NCBI GenBank assembly: GCA_963738185.1
Contig: CAVTVA010000001.1
Span: forward strand, 310,001 to 374,000
DNA from: AP-15 sp963738185
Lineage (GTDB): Bacteria; Pseudomonadota; Alphaproteobacteria; ATCC43930; CGMCC-115725
Length of the DNA stretch: 64,000 bases
Reading direction: 5' to 3'
The notes under the pieces are model-generated. The model did no database searches. It was not told the origin of the DNA and worked only from the letters and a program-made list of their open reading frames with translations. Shown here in pieces: positions 33,311 to 41,672 of the stretch; position 1 is the first letter of the stretch, and each line of letters starts with the position of its first letter. The position numbers were made by a program, and so were the translations under genes.

Positions 33311-33804
33311 CAAACCGCCGCGATGACCAATCGCCGGTCGAGGTCAGCTCGCCGGCCTGCTCGATGCACGAGGCGGACGACGCCTATATGGGCTATGCCG
33401 ACAAGGGCGAGCTGGTGGCCTTCCTGAACGAGCTGCTTGAAGCCGAGCATGCCGGGGCGCGGGTCACGCTCGAAAGCGCCCGGGCGGCCGGCAGCGGCCC
33501 GATCGCCGAGCTGCTGCGCAGCATTCAGCATGACGAGGCGCATTGGTGCGGCATGCTGGCCGGACATATCAAAGCGGCGGGCGCGGCGCCGACGGCCAAG
33601 GTCGGCGCCTTTTACGGCAAGGCGATGGCGATCGCCGACCTTTCCGAGCGGATCGCTTTTCTCAATCGCGGGCAGGGCTGGGTCGTGCGCAAGCTGCGCG
33701 AAATGCTGCCGCGGGTGCGGCCGGATCAGCTCCACGCCGACCTCTCCCAAATGCTGCGCTCGCACGAAGCCAACATCGCGCTGGCCGCCGGTCGCCCCTC
33801 GTAG
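33307..33804 (+). CDS. DUF6306-like ferritin-fold protein
   Basis: A 165-residue, mostly helical protein. SPACSMHEADDAYMGYADKG precedes ELVAFLNELLEAEHAGARVT and LLRSIQHDEAHWCGMLAGHI, which together show E-x-x-H and H-x-E-x-H patterns like the diiron sites of ferritin-like four-helix bundles. A third helix, FLNRGQGWVVRKLREMLP, and a fourth, ADLSQMLRSHEANIALA, complete the bundle. I assign DUF6306 from memory of its N-terminal motif. A diiron role in NO or peroxide chemistry would suit the operon but is unproven. It is the last gene of the NsrR-controlled operon and converges on the antiporter operon. Confidence 0.72.
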   Translation: MTNRRDDQSPVEVSSPACSMHEADDAYMGYADKGELVAFLNELLEAEHAGARVTLESARAAGSGPIAELLRSIQHDEAHWCGMLAGHIKAAGAAPTAKVGAFYGKAMAIADLSERIAFLNRGQGWVVRKLREMLPRVRPDQLHADLSQMLRSHEANIALAAGRPS

Positions 33805-33831
33805 CGCGTGCGCCGCCCCGGGCCGGATCAC

Positions 33832-35592
33832 TCAGCTGAACGCCAGAAAGATTGAAAAGCAGGCCAGGCCGACCGCGATCCAGACGACGTAATCGCCGAC
33901 CAGCCCGCTGTGCACGGCGTTCAACCCGCGAAACAGCGGGCGGCTCATGGTGTCGACCGCGGCCAAGAGCGCGCTGGGCAGGCGGTCGCGGGAGAGGTCG
34001 AAGGCCGCCAGCGCCACGGCCAGCGCCACCGAAACCCAGGACAGCATCGAGCCGGGTGACGGCGCCGCCTCAGCCTGCCCGGCGAGGGCCGGGGCAAATA
34101 GCCCTGTCGCGCGAATGGCGGCGGCTTTGGCCAGATCGCCCGGCACCAAGGCGAGCGCCAGCAGCACCAGGCACGGCGCCAGCATCAGCCAGAGCGGGCG
34201 ATCGGCCTTTTCCTGCTCGTCCTGGCTCGGTGACGCGGCCTCCTCCGGGTCGGGCTCCGGGCCGAGGCCGAGAAAGATGCGCCCCGCAGCACGCAGCACC
34301 GTGGCCCCGGTCATCGCCGTCCCGAACAGCACCGCGGCCGCGACCCATCGGCCGGCCGCGGCCGAGCCGGCGCCGGCGACCAGCCGGGTGCCGGCGTCGA
34401 GCACGCCCCAGGGCGCGCCGCCGAGCAGCAGACCGCCGAGCGCCATCGCCGCACCGGCCGGCGCCAGGCCCCGGCCAAGCCCGTAAAGGCCGAGCTCATC
34501 GACGCTGGCGCGCTCGGCCAGCAGCACGCCGACCAGCATGAAAAGTGCGCCCTTCACCAGGCCGTGGCCGACCAGATAGACGAAGAGCCCGGCCAGGCCG
34601 GTCGCGGAGAGCGCCGCGAGCCCGGTCAGCATGATGCCGAGATGGGTGATCGTCGAGAAGGCCAGCATGCGCTTCAGGTGCCGCTGGGCCCGGGTCATCA
34701 GCGCGCCGACCACCGCGGTCGCTGCACCGAGCGCCATCAGGAGCCCGTGGATCAGCGCGTGCACTTCGGCCGCGCCGACGAACACCTGGAAAGCGATCTT
34801 GGCCAGGCCGAGCAGGCCGAGCCCGACCATCGCCCCGGAAAAGATCACCGAAACCGGGCTCGGCGCCACCGCGTGCGCGTCGGACAGCCAGAAATGAAAC
34901 GGCAGGATCGCCGCCTTGATCATTAAGGCCGCTGCCAGCAGGCAGAATGCGCCGGTTGTCACCGGATCGGCGCCCGCCCGCGCCACCGCCCGCCCGAGCG
35001 CGTGAAAATCGAGAAAGCCGGTCCGCGCATAGATCAGCCCGATCCCGCCCAGCATCATAAAGCTCGCCAGGCTGTTGGTGACGGTGAAGTTCAAGGCGCC
35101 GGCGAGCGACGGCATTTCGAGCTGGTAGGCGGTCAGCGCGAACGCGGCGACGCTCATCACCTCGAACCAGACAAACAGGTTGAACAGGTCGCGGGTCAGG
35201 CAGAACCCGACCATCGCCGCCAGGAACAGCAGCATCAGCACGTGAAAATGGGCATGCACCTCGTCAAAATAGCCCCAGGCGAACACTAAGGTGGCGGCGA
35301 ACAAGAGGCCGATGAAAGCGGCGAACCCGGCGCTCGCCGGGTCAACGCCAAAGCCGATCCCGAGCACGACGTCGGGCCGCGGCGCCCAGCCACCGAACCA
35401 GTAGGTCAATACACCGTGAAGCTGGCTCTGCACCGCCAGCACCGCGCAGATCCCGGCGACGGCGAGGGCGGTCAAAGTCGCCAGCACGTCGGGCAGCCGC
35501 GCCGGCAGAAAATGGGATATCGCCAGCATCGCCGCGGCGACGGCCAGCGGGATCGCCACCGGCAGCGGCACCAGATCGAGCGGCCAGCTCAC
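33832..35592 (-). CDS. mnhD: Mrp-type antiporter subunit D-like / ND2-4-5-type proton channel
   Basis: A 586-residue membrane protein of about 14-16 helices in the complex I/Mrp antiporter family. Conserved charged residues of the proton channel are visible: Glu144 (LFNLFVWFEVMSVAAFALTA) and Lys226 (LMIKAAILPFHFWLSDAHAV). HLKRMLAFSTITHLGIMLTG is the usual TM8-9 block. A soluble insertion (EPDPEEAASPSQDEQEKADR) breaks the C-terminal half, and an extended tail follows. It is the last gene of a seven-gene minus-strand operon, overlapping subunit C by 4 bases. It would exchange Na+ or K+ for protons, or couple to a redox module if one exists elsewhere. Confidence 0.88.
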   Translation of the reverse strand: MSWPLDLVPLPVAIPLAVAAAMLAISHFLPARLPDVLATLTALAVAGICAVLAVQSQLHGVLTYWFGGWAPRPDVVLGIGFGVDPASAGFAAFIGLLFAATLVFAWGYFDEVHAHFHVLMLLFLAAMVGFCLTRDLFNLFVWFEVMSVAAFALTAYQLEMPSLAGALNFTVTNSLASFMMLGGIGLIYARTGFLDFHALGRAVARAGADPVTTGAFCLLAAALMIKAAILPFHFWLSDAHAVAPSPVSVIFSGAMVGLGLLGLAKIAFQVFVGAAEVHALIHGLLMALGAATAVVGALMTRAQRHLKRMLAFSTITHLGIMLTGLAALSATGLAGLFVYLVGHGLVKGALFMLVGVLLAERASVDELGLYGLGRGLAPAGAAMALGGLLLGGAPWGVLDAGTRLVAGAGSAAAGRWVAAAVLFGTAMTGATVLRAAGRIFLGLGPEPDPEEAASPSQDEQEKADRPLWLMLAPCLVLLALALVPGDLAKAAAIRATGLFAPALAGQAEAAPSPGSMLSWVSVALAVALAAFDLSRDRLPSALLAAVDTMSRPLFRGLNAVHSGLVGDYVVWIAVGLACFSIFLAFS

Positions 35593-35945
35593 CGCCGCGC
35601 TTTGGCGATTAGTGGGCGCAGCTTTTGCGGATCGAGCTCACCGTATTTGCGGTCGACCTGCAGCGCCATCGCCAGCAGCAGCGCGGTGACGGTGGCGCCG
35701 ACGACGATGTCGGTCAACACCAGCGCCTGGAGCACCGGGTCGACCGCCGGTGTGCCGGGCGGATGGTCAAAAAAGACCGGCGCCACCGCGCCCCAGCGGT
35801 AGCCGATGCTGAGCAGCAGCACGTAAGTCGAGGATTGGCACACCGAGAGGCAGCCGATCAGGTGGATAAAGCTGCGGCTCGAGGCGATGCCGTAAAGCCC
35901 GACCCCGAACAGCCAGGCCGCGACCAGCCAGGGCAGGACGCTCAT
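35589..35945 (-). CDS. mnhC: Mrp antiporter subunit C (NuoK-like)
   Basis: A 118-residue, three-helix protein of the MnhC/NuoK family. The helices are LPWLVAAWLFGVGLYGIASS, LIGCLSVCQSSTYVLLLSIG and DPVLQALVLTDIVVGATVTA with the run-on LLLAMAL. PVLQALVLTDIVVG is the MrpC signature, where NuoK has its second conserved Glu region. ATG 35945 overlaps the stop of subunit B (ATGA); GTG 35951 is an alternative. It sits in the membrane arm beside subunit D. Confidence 0.9.
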   Translation of the reverse strand: MSVLPWLVAAWLFGVGLYGIASSRSFIHLIGCLSVCQSSTYVLLLSIGYRWGAVAPVFFDHPPGTPAVDPVLQALVLTDIVVGATVTALLLAMALQVDRKYGELDPQKLRPLIAKARR

Positions 35946-36715
35946 CCGCACTCGGATCCGCCGCTCTCGGATTGGAGCGCGCGGGTCTCTTCCAGGAATT
36001 CGAGAAACAAGAGGGCAAAGCCGCCAGTTACGGCCAGGCCGACACCGGCATTTTCGACCAGCATCAGCCCGCCGGAAAACACGTCCTTGAAGGTGCCGAG
36101 CGGCAGGATGTTCTGCATAAAGGCGTCGCCGGCGGCCATCGGCGCGAGCCCGGCCAGCACGAAGACCAGCGCCCCGCCGCCTTCGATCGCGTCGAGCACG
36201 CGGGAGCGGACCAACTCACGCCAGCCGCGATAGCCCTCGCCCAGATAGGTCAGCAGCAGCCCCGAGGCGATCACCACGCCGCCCTGAAAGCCGCCTCCCG
36301 GGGTTACGGTAGCGTGCAAGGCCATATAGAGGCCAAACAGCAGGGTCGCCGGCCCGAGCAGACGGCAGATCAGGGTCGTCGATTCGGCTCGGCCGATCAC
36401 GGGGCGGCCCTCGACCCGCCCGGCCCTGGCGCTCCGGTCCTCGCCGCGGGCGCCGCGCAGCAGCATCACCGCGCCGGTGACCGCGCATACCAGCATGAAT
36501 TCCTCGCCGAGCGTGTCGAAACCGCGAAAATCGAAATTGACCGCGCTGACCATGTTGGAGATGTGGCGCAGCTGCGGGCCGAGCCGGTTGACCGCCGGCC
36601 CATACTGCGCCGTCGGCTCGCCGAATGGCGGTAAGGCCGCGGCGATACGCCAGATCGGCGCCAAGAGGCAAGCTCCGGCCAATCCCAATAGGGCGATGCG
36701 CAGCCGCGGGCTCAT
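35942..36715 (-). CDS. mnhB: Mrp antiporter subunit B (MnhB)
   Basis: A 257-residue membrane protein. The N-terminal part ends in SAVNFDFRGFDTLGEEFMLV, a motif of the MrpA-C/MrpB region. The core MnhB domain includes LLFGLYMALHATVTPGGGFQ and GGVVIASGLLLTYLGEGYRG, then DVFSGGLMLVENAGVGLAVT. Thus an MrpA C-terminal-like piece and MnhB seem joined in one chain. ATG 36715 overlaps the stop of the DUF4040 gene. About six to seven helices are predicted by eye. Confidence 0.87.
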   Translation of the reverse strand: MSPRLRIALLGLAGACLLAPIWRIAAALPPFGEPTAQYGPAVNRLGPQLRHISNMVSAVNFDFRGFDTLGEEFMLVCAVTGAVMLLRGARGEDRSARAGRVEGRPVIGRAESTTLICRLLGPATLLFGLYMALHATVTPGGGFQGGVVIASGLLLTYLGEGYRGWRELVRSRVLDAIEGGGALVFVLAGLAPMAAGDAFMQNILPLGTFKDVFSGGLMLVENAGVGLAVTGGFALLFLEFLEETRALQSESGGSECG

Positions 36716-36957
36716 CGCCGCTGCCGGTTGATCCTGACCGCCGCCAGCGTGACCAGGAATAAGAGCGGGGTCGCCGCAGTCCCGACCGCCAGCTCGGACA
36801 ATGCCACATCGGGGGCCTGGAGGGCAAAGAACAGCAAGGTCAGAACTGTCCCGTTCGCGGCCAGCGCAAAGACTTGGGCGCGCGGATCGCGCGACAGCAC
36901 GACCCCGGTCCCGGCGAGGGCCGCGAGCAGCAGCAGCAGTAGAAGCAAGACACTCAT
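36712..36957 (-). CDS. DUF4040 subunit (NuoJ/MrpA C-terminal-like)
   Basis: An 81-residue membrane protein starting MSVLLLLLLLLAALAGTGVV. It continues AQVFALAANGTVLTLLFFAL and QAPDVALSELAVGTAATPLL, the DUF4040 signature found in the C-terminal part of MrpA or as a free subunit in Mbh/Mbx-type complexes. About three helices. The stop overlaps subunit B and the ATG overlaps subunit G. It may stand in for the missing C-terminal part of MrpA. Confidence 0.85.
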   Translation of the reverse strand: MSVLLLLLLLLAALAGTGVVLSRDPRAQVFALAANGTVLTLLFFALQAPDVALSELAVGTAATPLLFLVTLAAVRINRQRR

Positions 36958-37241
36958 CGGCCGGCTCCGTCGCGCAGGATCAGCGCCCGCCCGATGGCGT
37001 GGCTGGTCGCCGCCCCGCCCAGCAGCAGGATCGCCCAGATGGCGATCATCTTCAGCAGCCGGTCGGTCGCACCATCCTGAACCAGGACGGCGAGGGTAAT
37101 AGCGAAACCCGCGGCGACATAGACGAAAGCAGCGCAATGCAGCCGGGCGAGCGCGGTCTTCATGCGCACAAAGCCAAAACAGCCGAGCCAGGCGGACAAT
37201 ACCGCGGCGCCGAGCAGGATCTCGACCGCGAGCGCCCTCAC
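36954..37241 (-). CDS. mnhG: Mrp antiporter subunit G (MnhG)
   Basis: A 95-residue protein with three helices: VEILLGAAVLSAWLGCFGFV, AAFVYVAAGFAITLAVLVQD and LKMIAIWAILLLGGAATSHA. RMKTALARLHCAAF and ATSHAIGRALILRDG are family-typical. GTG 37241 overlaps the TGA of subunit F. A longer in-frame extension upstream overlaps two other subunits and is not credible. Confidence 0.85.
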   Translation of the reverse strand: MRALAVEILLGAAVLSAWLGCFGFVRMKTALARLHCAAFVYVAAGFAITLAVLVQDGATDRLLKMIAIWAILLLGGAATSHAIGRALILRDGAGR

Positions 37242-37498
37242 AGCCAGCGTTCCAAAAAGAGCGCGTAGAGCAGCGCCGCGGGCAAGGCCAGCAGCGACAA
37301 GGTCAAGGCCAAATCCATCGACGAGGCCTGTTCGAAAGCAAAGGTCATGACCACCAGCAGCAATGCGGCGAGCGCGCCGGCGAACTGAACCGCGGCCAAA
37401 CGCTGCCCCAGGGTTCCGCGGGCGCACATCAGGACCGCCACGGCAAGGGGCGGCAGAAAGGCGGTCGCCGCCAGCCGCCATACCGTCATGTCGGCCAT
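37238..37498 (-). CDS. mnhF: Mrp antiporter subunit F (MnhF)
   Basis: An 86-residue, three-helix protein beginning MADMTVWRLAATAFLPPLAV. The Arg-Gly-Thr turn in MCARGTLGQRLAAVQFAGAL is the usual MrpF loop between helices 1 and 2, and DLALTLSLLALPAALLYALF forms helix 3 with its conserved Asp. It overlaps subunit E by 13 bases and subunit G by 4. Confidence 0.85.
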   Translation of the reverse strand: MADMTVWRLAATAFLPPLAVAVLMCARGTLGQRLAAVQFAGALAALLLVVMTFAFEQASSMDLALTLSLLALPAALLYALFLERWL

Positions 37499-37938
37499 CT
37501 CGGATCGGCCGCCGCCGACGGTTCGACCAACGTGTGCAATTCGATCTGGTCGCGTCGCTCAGGCAGGCGAAGGGCGAATTTGTCCGGCGCCAGCGACACC
37601 GCCAGCAGCGCCATGGCGCGGCGGGCGGCAGCGCTCGGGTCGCCTTCGCGGCCGCGCACAAAGGTTTGCCGCACCACTCCTCCGTTAGACCCGCGGACGA
37701 GCGCCGCGGCAACCTTGAGCACGGCGACCGGGAGACCCGCGACCGCCCGCATGGCCGCGGCAGCCGCGGCCGGCTCAACGCGGAAGCGAAGCCGGGCGAC
37801 GCTCGCGATCTTGCCGAACCAGAATGCCGCGGCCAGGCCGCAGGCCAGCGCCAAGCCGATCTCGTCCGCCGACAGCTGACCCACCAGCAGCAGGTAAGCC
37901 GCCGATGACAGAACCCACGCCGCCAGCAGGATCAGCAT
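37486..37938 (-). CDS. mnhE: Mrp antiporter subunit E (MnhE)
   Basis: A 150-residue protein and the first gene of the antiporter operon. The N-terminal helices are MLILLAAWVLSSAAYLLLVG and EIGLALACGLAAAFWFGKIA. The soluble MnhE domain then has GLPVAVLKVAAALVRG, AMALLAVSLAPDKFALRLPE and IELHTLVEPSAAADPR. ATG 37938 (MLILLAAW) is chosen; upstream sequence in frame is non-coding spacer. The 270 bases upstream, shared with the divergent NYN-domain gene, should hold the promoter. Confidence 0.82.
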   Translation of the reverse strand: MLILLAAWVLSSAAYLLLVGQLSADEIGLALACGLAAAFWFGKIASVARLRFRVEPAAAAAAMRAVAGLPVAVLKVAAALVRGSNGGVVRQTFVRGREGDPSAAARRAMALLAVSLAPDKFALRLPERRDQIELHTLVEPSAAADPRWPT

Positions 37939-38210
37939 ACTCGCCTCCGCCGCAAACAACGCCTCGATGCGGCAACAGGTTCGCGAGAAATCGCCGTCAA
38001 CTGCGGCGCGTCTCGAATTCGTGCTCCGATGCGCGGAAGCATGGCTCCGCGCAGGCTTTGGGCCCGGCCCGGGCCGGGCTGGCGCAACCGGCAGCGGCGA
38101 CCCCGGCCGCAGCGCGACAGGGGCGGATAACCACCGACGAGATGTTGCGCTTGACCGCGATTGCGCCGTGTAACACACTTAACCACACACTCTATGGAGC
38201 ATTATCACCA

Positions 38211-38792
38211 ATGATCTTCTATCCTGAAGAGAGAATTGCCATATTCATCGACGGCGCAAACCTCTATTCGGCGGCACGGGGCCTCGCATTCGATATCGAT
38301 TACAAACGACTGCTCGACCTGTTCAGCACGAAGGGGCGGTTGATTCGGGCCTTCTACTACACGGCGTTGGTCGAAGATCAGGAATATTCGCCGATTCGAC
38401 CGCTGGTCGATTGGCTCGACTATAATGGCTACGCGATGGTGACCAAGCCGACCAAGGAATTCACCGACGCGATGGGGCGGCGGCGGATCAAGGGCAATAT
38501 GGATATCGAGCTGGCGATCGACATGCTCGAAATGGCGCAATACATCGACCATGCGATCCTGTTCTCCGGCGACGGCGACTTCCGCCGGCTGGTCGAGGCG
38601 GTGCAGCGTCGCGGCGTGCGCGTTTCGGTGGTGTCGACGATCCGCTCCTCGCCGCCGATGGTGTCGGACGATCTGCGCCGCCAGGCCGACAATTTTATCG
38701 AGCTGCAGGAGCTGGCGCCGAACATCATGCGCAATCACCATGGCCGCGAGGAGCTGGCGCGGCCGCGCACCGAGCCCGTCGACGAGGCGTGA
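38211..38792 (+). CDS. NYN-domain (LabA/DUF88) putative ribonuclease
   Basis: A 193-residue protein of the NYN/LabA family, PIN-like nucleases. The acidic residues are seen in RIAIFIDGANLYSAAR (Asp15), KGNMDIELAIDMLEMAQ and AILFSGDGDFRRLVEAVQRR, with GVRVSVVSTIRSSPPMVSDD beyond. These build the metal site for RNA cleavage. ATG 38211 follows an AT-richer leader and begins MIFYPEERIAIF; the frame stays open upstream without coding character. The family is near-universal in Alphaproteobacteria. The stop overlaps the uracil-DNA glycosylase start (GTGA). Confidence 0.93.
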   Translation: MIFYPEERIAIFIDGANLYSAARGLAFDIDYKRLLDLFSTKGRLIRAFYYTALVEDQEYSPIRPLVDWLDYNGYAMVTKPTKEFTDAMGRRRIKGNMDIELAIDMLEMAQYIDHAILFSGDGDFRRLVEAVQRRGVRVSVVSTIRSSPPMVSDDLRRQADNFIELQELAPNIMRNHHGREELARPRTEPVDEA

Positions 38793-39484
38793 CCCTCGCC
38801 GCCCCGGCTGTCCCGAGCCCGGCGCCGTTGTCCCCGGCACTGCTGCCCCCGGCGCTGCTGCCCGCCCGCGACTGCCCGTTGTGTCCGCGCCTCGCCGCCT
38901 TTCGCGCGGCGCAGCGTGCGGCCCATCCCGAGTGGTTTAACGCGCCGGTCCCGCCGTTTGGCGACGCGGCCGCGGAGCTGCTGATCGTCGGGCTCGCCCC
39001 CGGGCTGAGAGGGGCCAACCGCACCGGGCGCCCGTTCACCGGCGACCACGCCGGCGGGCTGCTTTACGCGACATTGCAGAAATTCGGCTTGGCCGAGGGC
39101 GAATACGCGGCGCGGCCCGATGACGGCCTGGCGCTGCGCCGGGTGCGAATCACCAACGCGGTCCGCTGCGTGCCGCCGCAGAACCGGCCCGGACCCGGCG
39201 AGATCGCCCTTTGCCGCAGCTTTCTCGCAGCCGAGATCGCGGCCATGCCGGGGCTGCGCGCGATGCTGGCGCTGGGGGCGATCGCGCACGATGCGGTGCT
39301 GGCGGCGCTCGGGCTGCGCCGCGCGCCGTTTCGGTTCGCGCATGCGGCACTCCACGCCTTGCCCGACGGCAAGCTGCTCGCCGACAGCTATCATTGCTCG
39401 CGGCTCAACACCAACACCGGCCGCCTGACCGCCGCAATGTTCGAGGCGGTCTTCGCAGCTGTGCTCGACCGGCTCGACCGCTGA
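38789..39484 (+). CDS. Family 5 uracil-DNA glycosylase (UdgB type)
   Basis: A 231-residue DNA-repair glycosylase that removes uracil and other deaminated bases. GLAPGLRGANRTGRPFTGDH (residues 68-87) is the family 5 motif A, lacking the Asp/Asn of families 1 and 4, and HCSRLNTNTGRLT is motif B. Cys29 and Cys32 (ARDCPLCPRL) with Cys127 and Cys142 are placed to bind the iron-sulfur cluster. The start is GTG 38789, overlapping the NYN gene stop. The first 25 residues are Pro/Ala-rich and dispensable-looking. Confidence 0.92.
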   Translation: MTLAAPAVPSPAPLSPALLPPALLPARDCPLCPRLAAFRAAQRAAHPEWFNAPVPPFGDAAAELLIVGLAPGLRGANRTGRPFTGDHAGGLLYATLQKFGLAEGEYAARPDDGLALRRVRITNAVRCVPPQNRPGPGEIALCRSFLAAEIAAMPGLRAMLALGAIAHDAVLAALGLRRAPFRFAHAALHALPDGKLLADSYHCSRLNTNTGRLTAAMFEAVFAAVLDRLDR

Positions 39485-39624
39485 GAATTGGGCGGCGAGC
39501 GGGCGCAGCGATGCGCGCCGCGCATACCTCGGCAGCAAACTCGCCGGCATTTTGCGATTGATTCGCAGCGTCCAACCGGTGATGGTGCGAAGAGTTCGCA
39601 TTTGCATGTCACTTGGGGTTGTCG

Positions 39625-39951
39625 ATGCGTTTTACTGCCTGGGCAGCAGCACTGCTCGCCATTGCCATGACCGCTCCCGCATTTGCCGCTGACCCGAGCT
39701 TCGCGATCGCGCTGAAGAACAATCAATTCATCCCGAGCCAGCTTCAGATCCCGGCCGGGACCAAGGTCAAGCTGGTCGTCGGCAACGACAATTCGATACC
39801 GTCCGAATTCGAAAGCAGCCAGCTCCATCGCGAAAAGATCGTGCCCCCCGGCCAAGAGGTCACGGTTTTTGTCGGGCCGCTCGATCCCGGCAGCTACGAG
39901 TTCTTCGATGACTTCCACCCGCAAACTCGCGGCCATTTAATCGTCAAGTAG
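39625..39951 (+). CDS. Exported cupredoxin-like protein of an iron-uptake operon
   Basis: A 108-residue periplasmic protein. The signal peptide is WAAALLAIAMTAPAFAA, cut near residue 22. The mature part is a small cupredoxin-like beta-sandwich: FAIALKNNQFIPSQLQIPAG, then PSEFESSQLHREKIVPPGQE and FFDDFHPQTRGHLIVK. There is no typical Cys/Met type 1 copper set, but conserved His and acidic residues suggest Fe or Cu binding. Genes of this kind precede FTR1 permeases (EfeO-cupredoxin-like role). ATG 39625 is chosen; the in-frame TTG 39613 adds four residues. It lies 11 bases before the permease gene. Confidence 0.85.
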   Translation: MRFTAWAAALLAIAMTAPAFAADPSFAIALKNNQFIPSQLQIPAGTKVKLVVGNDNSIPSEFESSQLHREKIVPPGQEVTVFVGPLDPGSYEFFDDFHPQTRGHLIVK

Positions 39952-39962
39952 CGGGTGTTGAG

Positions 39963-40808
39963 ATGCTGGCGACCGCAATCATCGTTTTCCGCGAGGTTCT
40001 CGAGGCCTCGCTCGTCGTCGGCATTGTGCTGGCGGCGAGCCGCGGGGTGCCGAGCCGCGGGGCTTGGGTCAGCGCCGGGATCGCTGCCGGCGTCCTTGGC
40101 GCGGCACTCGTCGCTGCCGGCGCGGACGCCATTGCCGCCGCGGTCAACGGCATCGGCCAGGAGCTGTTCAACGCGGTGATCCTGTTTGCCGCGGTGGCGA
40201 TGCTCGGTTGGCACAATGTGTGGATGAACCGGCACGGGCGCGAATTGGCGTCGGCCGCGGCAAGCCTCGGCAAAGCGGTGGTGGGCGGCAGCCGGCCGCT
40301 CTATGCGCTGGCCCTGGTCGTCGGCATCGCGGTGCTGCGCGAAGGATCGGAGATCGTGCTGTTTCTTTACGGCATCGCGATCGCTTCGGGCGCCAGCGGG
40401 CTCGGCATGCTGGCCGGCGGGATCGTCGGGTTGGCCGGCGGTGTTGCGGTTGGCGCGCTGATCTATCTGGGGCTGCTCGCCATCCCGCTGCGCCGGTTGT
40501 TCACGGTCACGAGCTGGCTCATTTTGCTGCTGGCCGCCGGCATGGCCTCGCAGGGTGCTGCCTTTCTGATGCAGGCGAACCTCTTGCCGGCGCTCGGCAA
40601 CGATGTGTGGAACACATCCTGGCTGCTGACCGAGAACAGCATGCTGGGGCTGTTGCTGCACATCCTGATCGGCTATTCGGCGCAGCCCGCCGGCATCCAG
40701 GTGGTGTTCTACCTCGCCACCATTCTGGTCATCGGCAGCTTGATGCGGCTGCTGGGTCGGGCGCCGGCCAGAGCGCCGAGCCGACCCGCGGCGCCAGCGT
40801 CGATCTGA
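39963..40808 (+). CDS. FTR1-family high-affinity iron permease
   Basis: A 281-residue, seven-helix membrane protein. The two iron-binding R-E-x-x-E motifs are RE-VLE at residues 10-14 (IIVFREVLEASLVVG) and REGSE at 126-130 (IAVLREGSEIVLFLYG). YALALVVGIAVLREG and MLGLLLHILIGYSAQPAGIQ are standard. It imports ferric or ferrous iron across the inner membrane, probably with the cupredoxin-like protein upstream and the exported protein downstream. The C-terminal tail (APARAPSRPAAPASI) is low complexity. Confidence 0.93.
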   Translation: MLATAIIVFREVLEASLVVGIVLAASRGVPSRGAWVSAGIAAGVLGAALVAAGADAIAAAVNGIGQELFNAVILFAAVAMLGWHNVWMNRHGRELASAAASLGKAVVGGSRPLYALALVVGIAVLREGSEIVLFLYGIAIASGASGLGMLAGGIVGLAGGVAVGALIYLGLLAIPLRRLFTVTSWLILLLAAGMASQGAAFLMQANLLPALGNDVWNTSWLLTENSMLGLLLHILIGYSAQPAGIQVVFYLATILVIGSLMRLLGRAPARAPSRPAAPASI

Positions 40809-40891
40809 CCGGCCTTCATCTGACCTGACCTCCTGACCCGCGGCGCACGCCGGTGCGCCTCTGTGCGCGCGGTTTTTCGTAGGAGATGCGA

Positions 40892-41650
40892 ATGCGTATT
40901 ATTAGCGTACGTGCCATCGCCGCCGGCCTCGTGCTGATTTGCGCCGCCGCGGTTCCGGCCGCCGCCGATTTCAAGGTGCAGATGCCCGATGCCGAGACCG
41001 GCGAGTTCGCCATCGAGCCGCTTGGCGATTACGGTCACGACCCGCTCGGCGCGCACAATGGCGAACTGAGCTCGACCCAGGAATTCGAGTACGGCGTCAA
41101 CGGCTTTTGGCGCACCGAGCTCGAGCTCGAGCAGGAGCGCGAGCCCGGCCCCGGCCAGTCGATCCATTTCAGCCAGGTGACTTCCGAGAACATCTTCCAG
41201 TTCACCGAGCGCGGCGAATATTGGGCCGATGCCGGGTTCTTCGCCGAGTTCGGCAAGACGACACTGCCGGACACCGCGAACGAGGTCACCTTTGGGCCGA
41301 TCTTTCGCAAGGAGATTTTCCACACGATTAATACCGTCAACCTGTTCATGGAAAAAGATGTCGGCCGTTACGGCTCGGGACGGCCGGAATTTCTTTATGC
41401 CTGGGAAACCCGCATCGCGCTCGGCACGCCAATCGAGCCGGGTTTCCAGGCCTATGGAGAGCCGAGCGGCTTTGCCGGGTTCAACTCTGGGTGGCCGCAG
41501 GATAACCGCATCGGCCCTCAGCTGTTCGGCAGCATCCGCAATCTCGGTCCGGGCACCCTGAAATGGAATGCCGGAGTCCTGTTTGGCGTGACCTCGGCGT
41601 CGCCGCGGGAAACCTTCCGTTGGCAGGCCGAATACGAGATCCACTTTTAG
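40892..41650 (+). CDS. Exported protein of the iron-uptake operon, probably outer-membrane
   Basis: About 252 residues with signal peptide AIAAGLVLICAAAVPAAA. The mature sequence, with DFKVQMPDAETGEFAIEPLG, EYGVNGFWRTELELEQE, FTERGEYWADAGFFAEFGKT and a C-terminal FRWQAEYEIHF, alternates polar and aromatic residues and ends in Phe, as outer-membrane beta-barrels do. AGGAG stands 6 bases before ATG 40892; ATG 40886 abuts it and is less likely. It follows FTR1 by 83 bases. No named family is recognised with certainty. A role in metal or siderophore passage is a guess from context. Confidence 0.72.
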   Translation: MRIISVRAIAAGLVLICAAAVPAAADFKVQMPDAETGEFAIEPLGDYGHDPLGAHNGELSSTQEFEYGVNGFWRTELELEQEREPGPGQSIHFSQVTSENIFQFTERGEYWADAGFFAEFGKTTLPDTANEVTFGPIFRKEIFHTINTVNLFMEKDVGRYGSGRPEFLYAWETRIALGTPIEPGFQAYGEPSGFAGFNSGWPQDNRIGPQLFGSIRNLGPGTLKWNAGVLFGVTSASPRETFRWQAEYEIHF

Positions 41651-41672
41651 CCAGCCCAGCCTCGCCTCGCGA

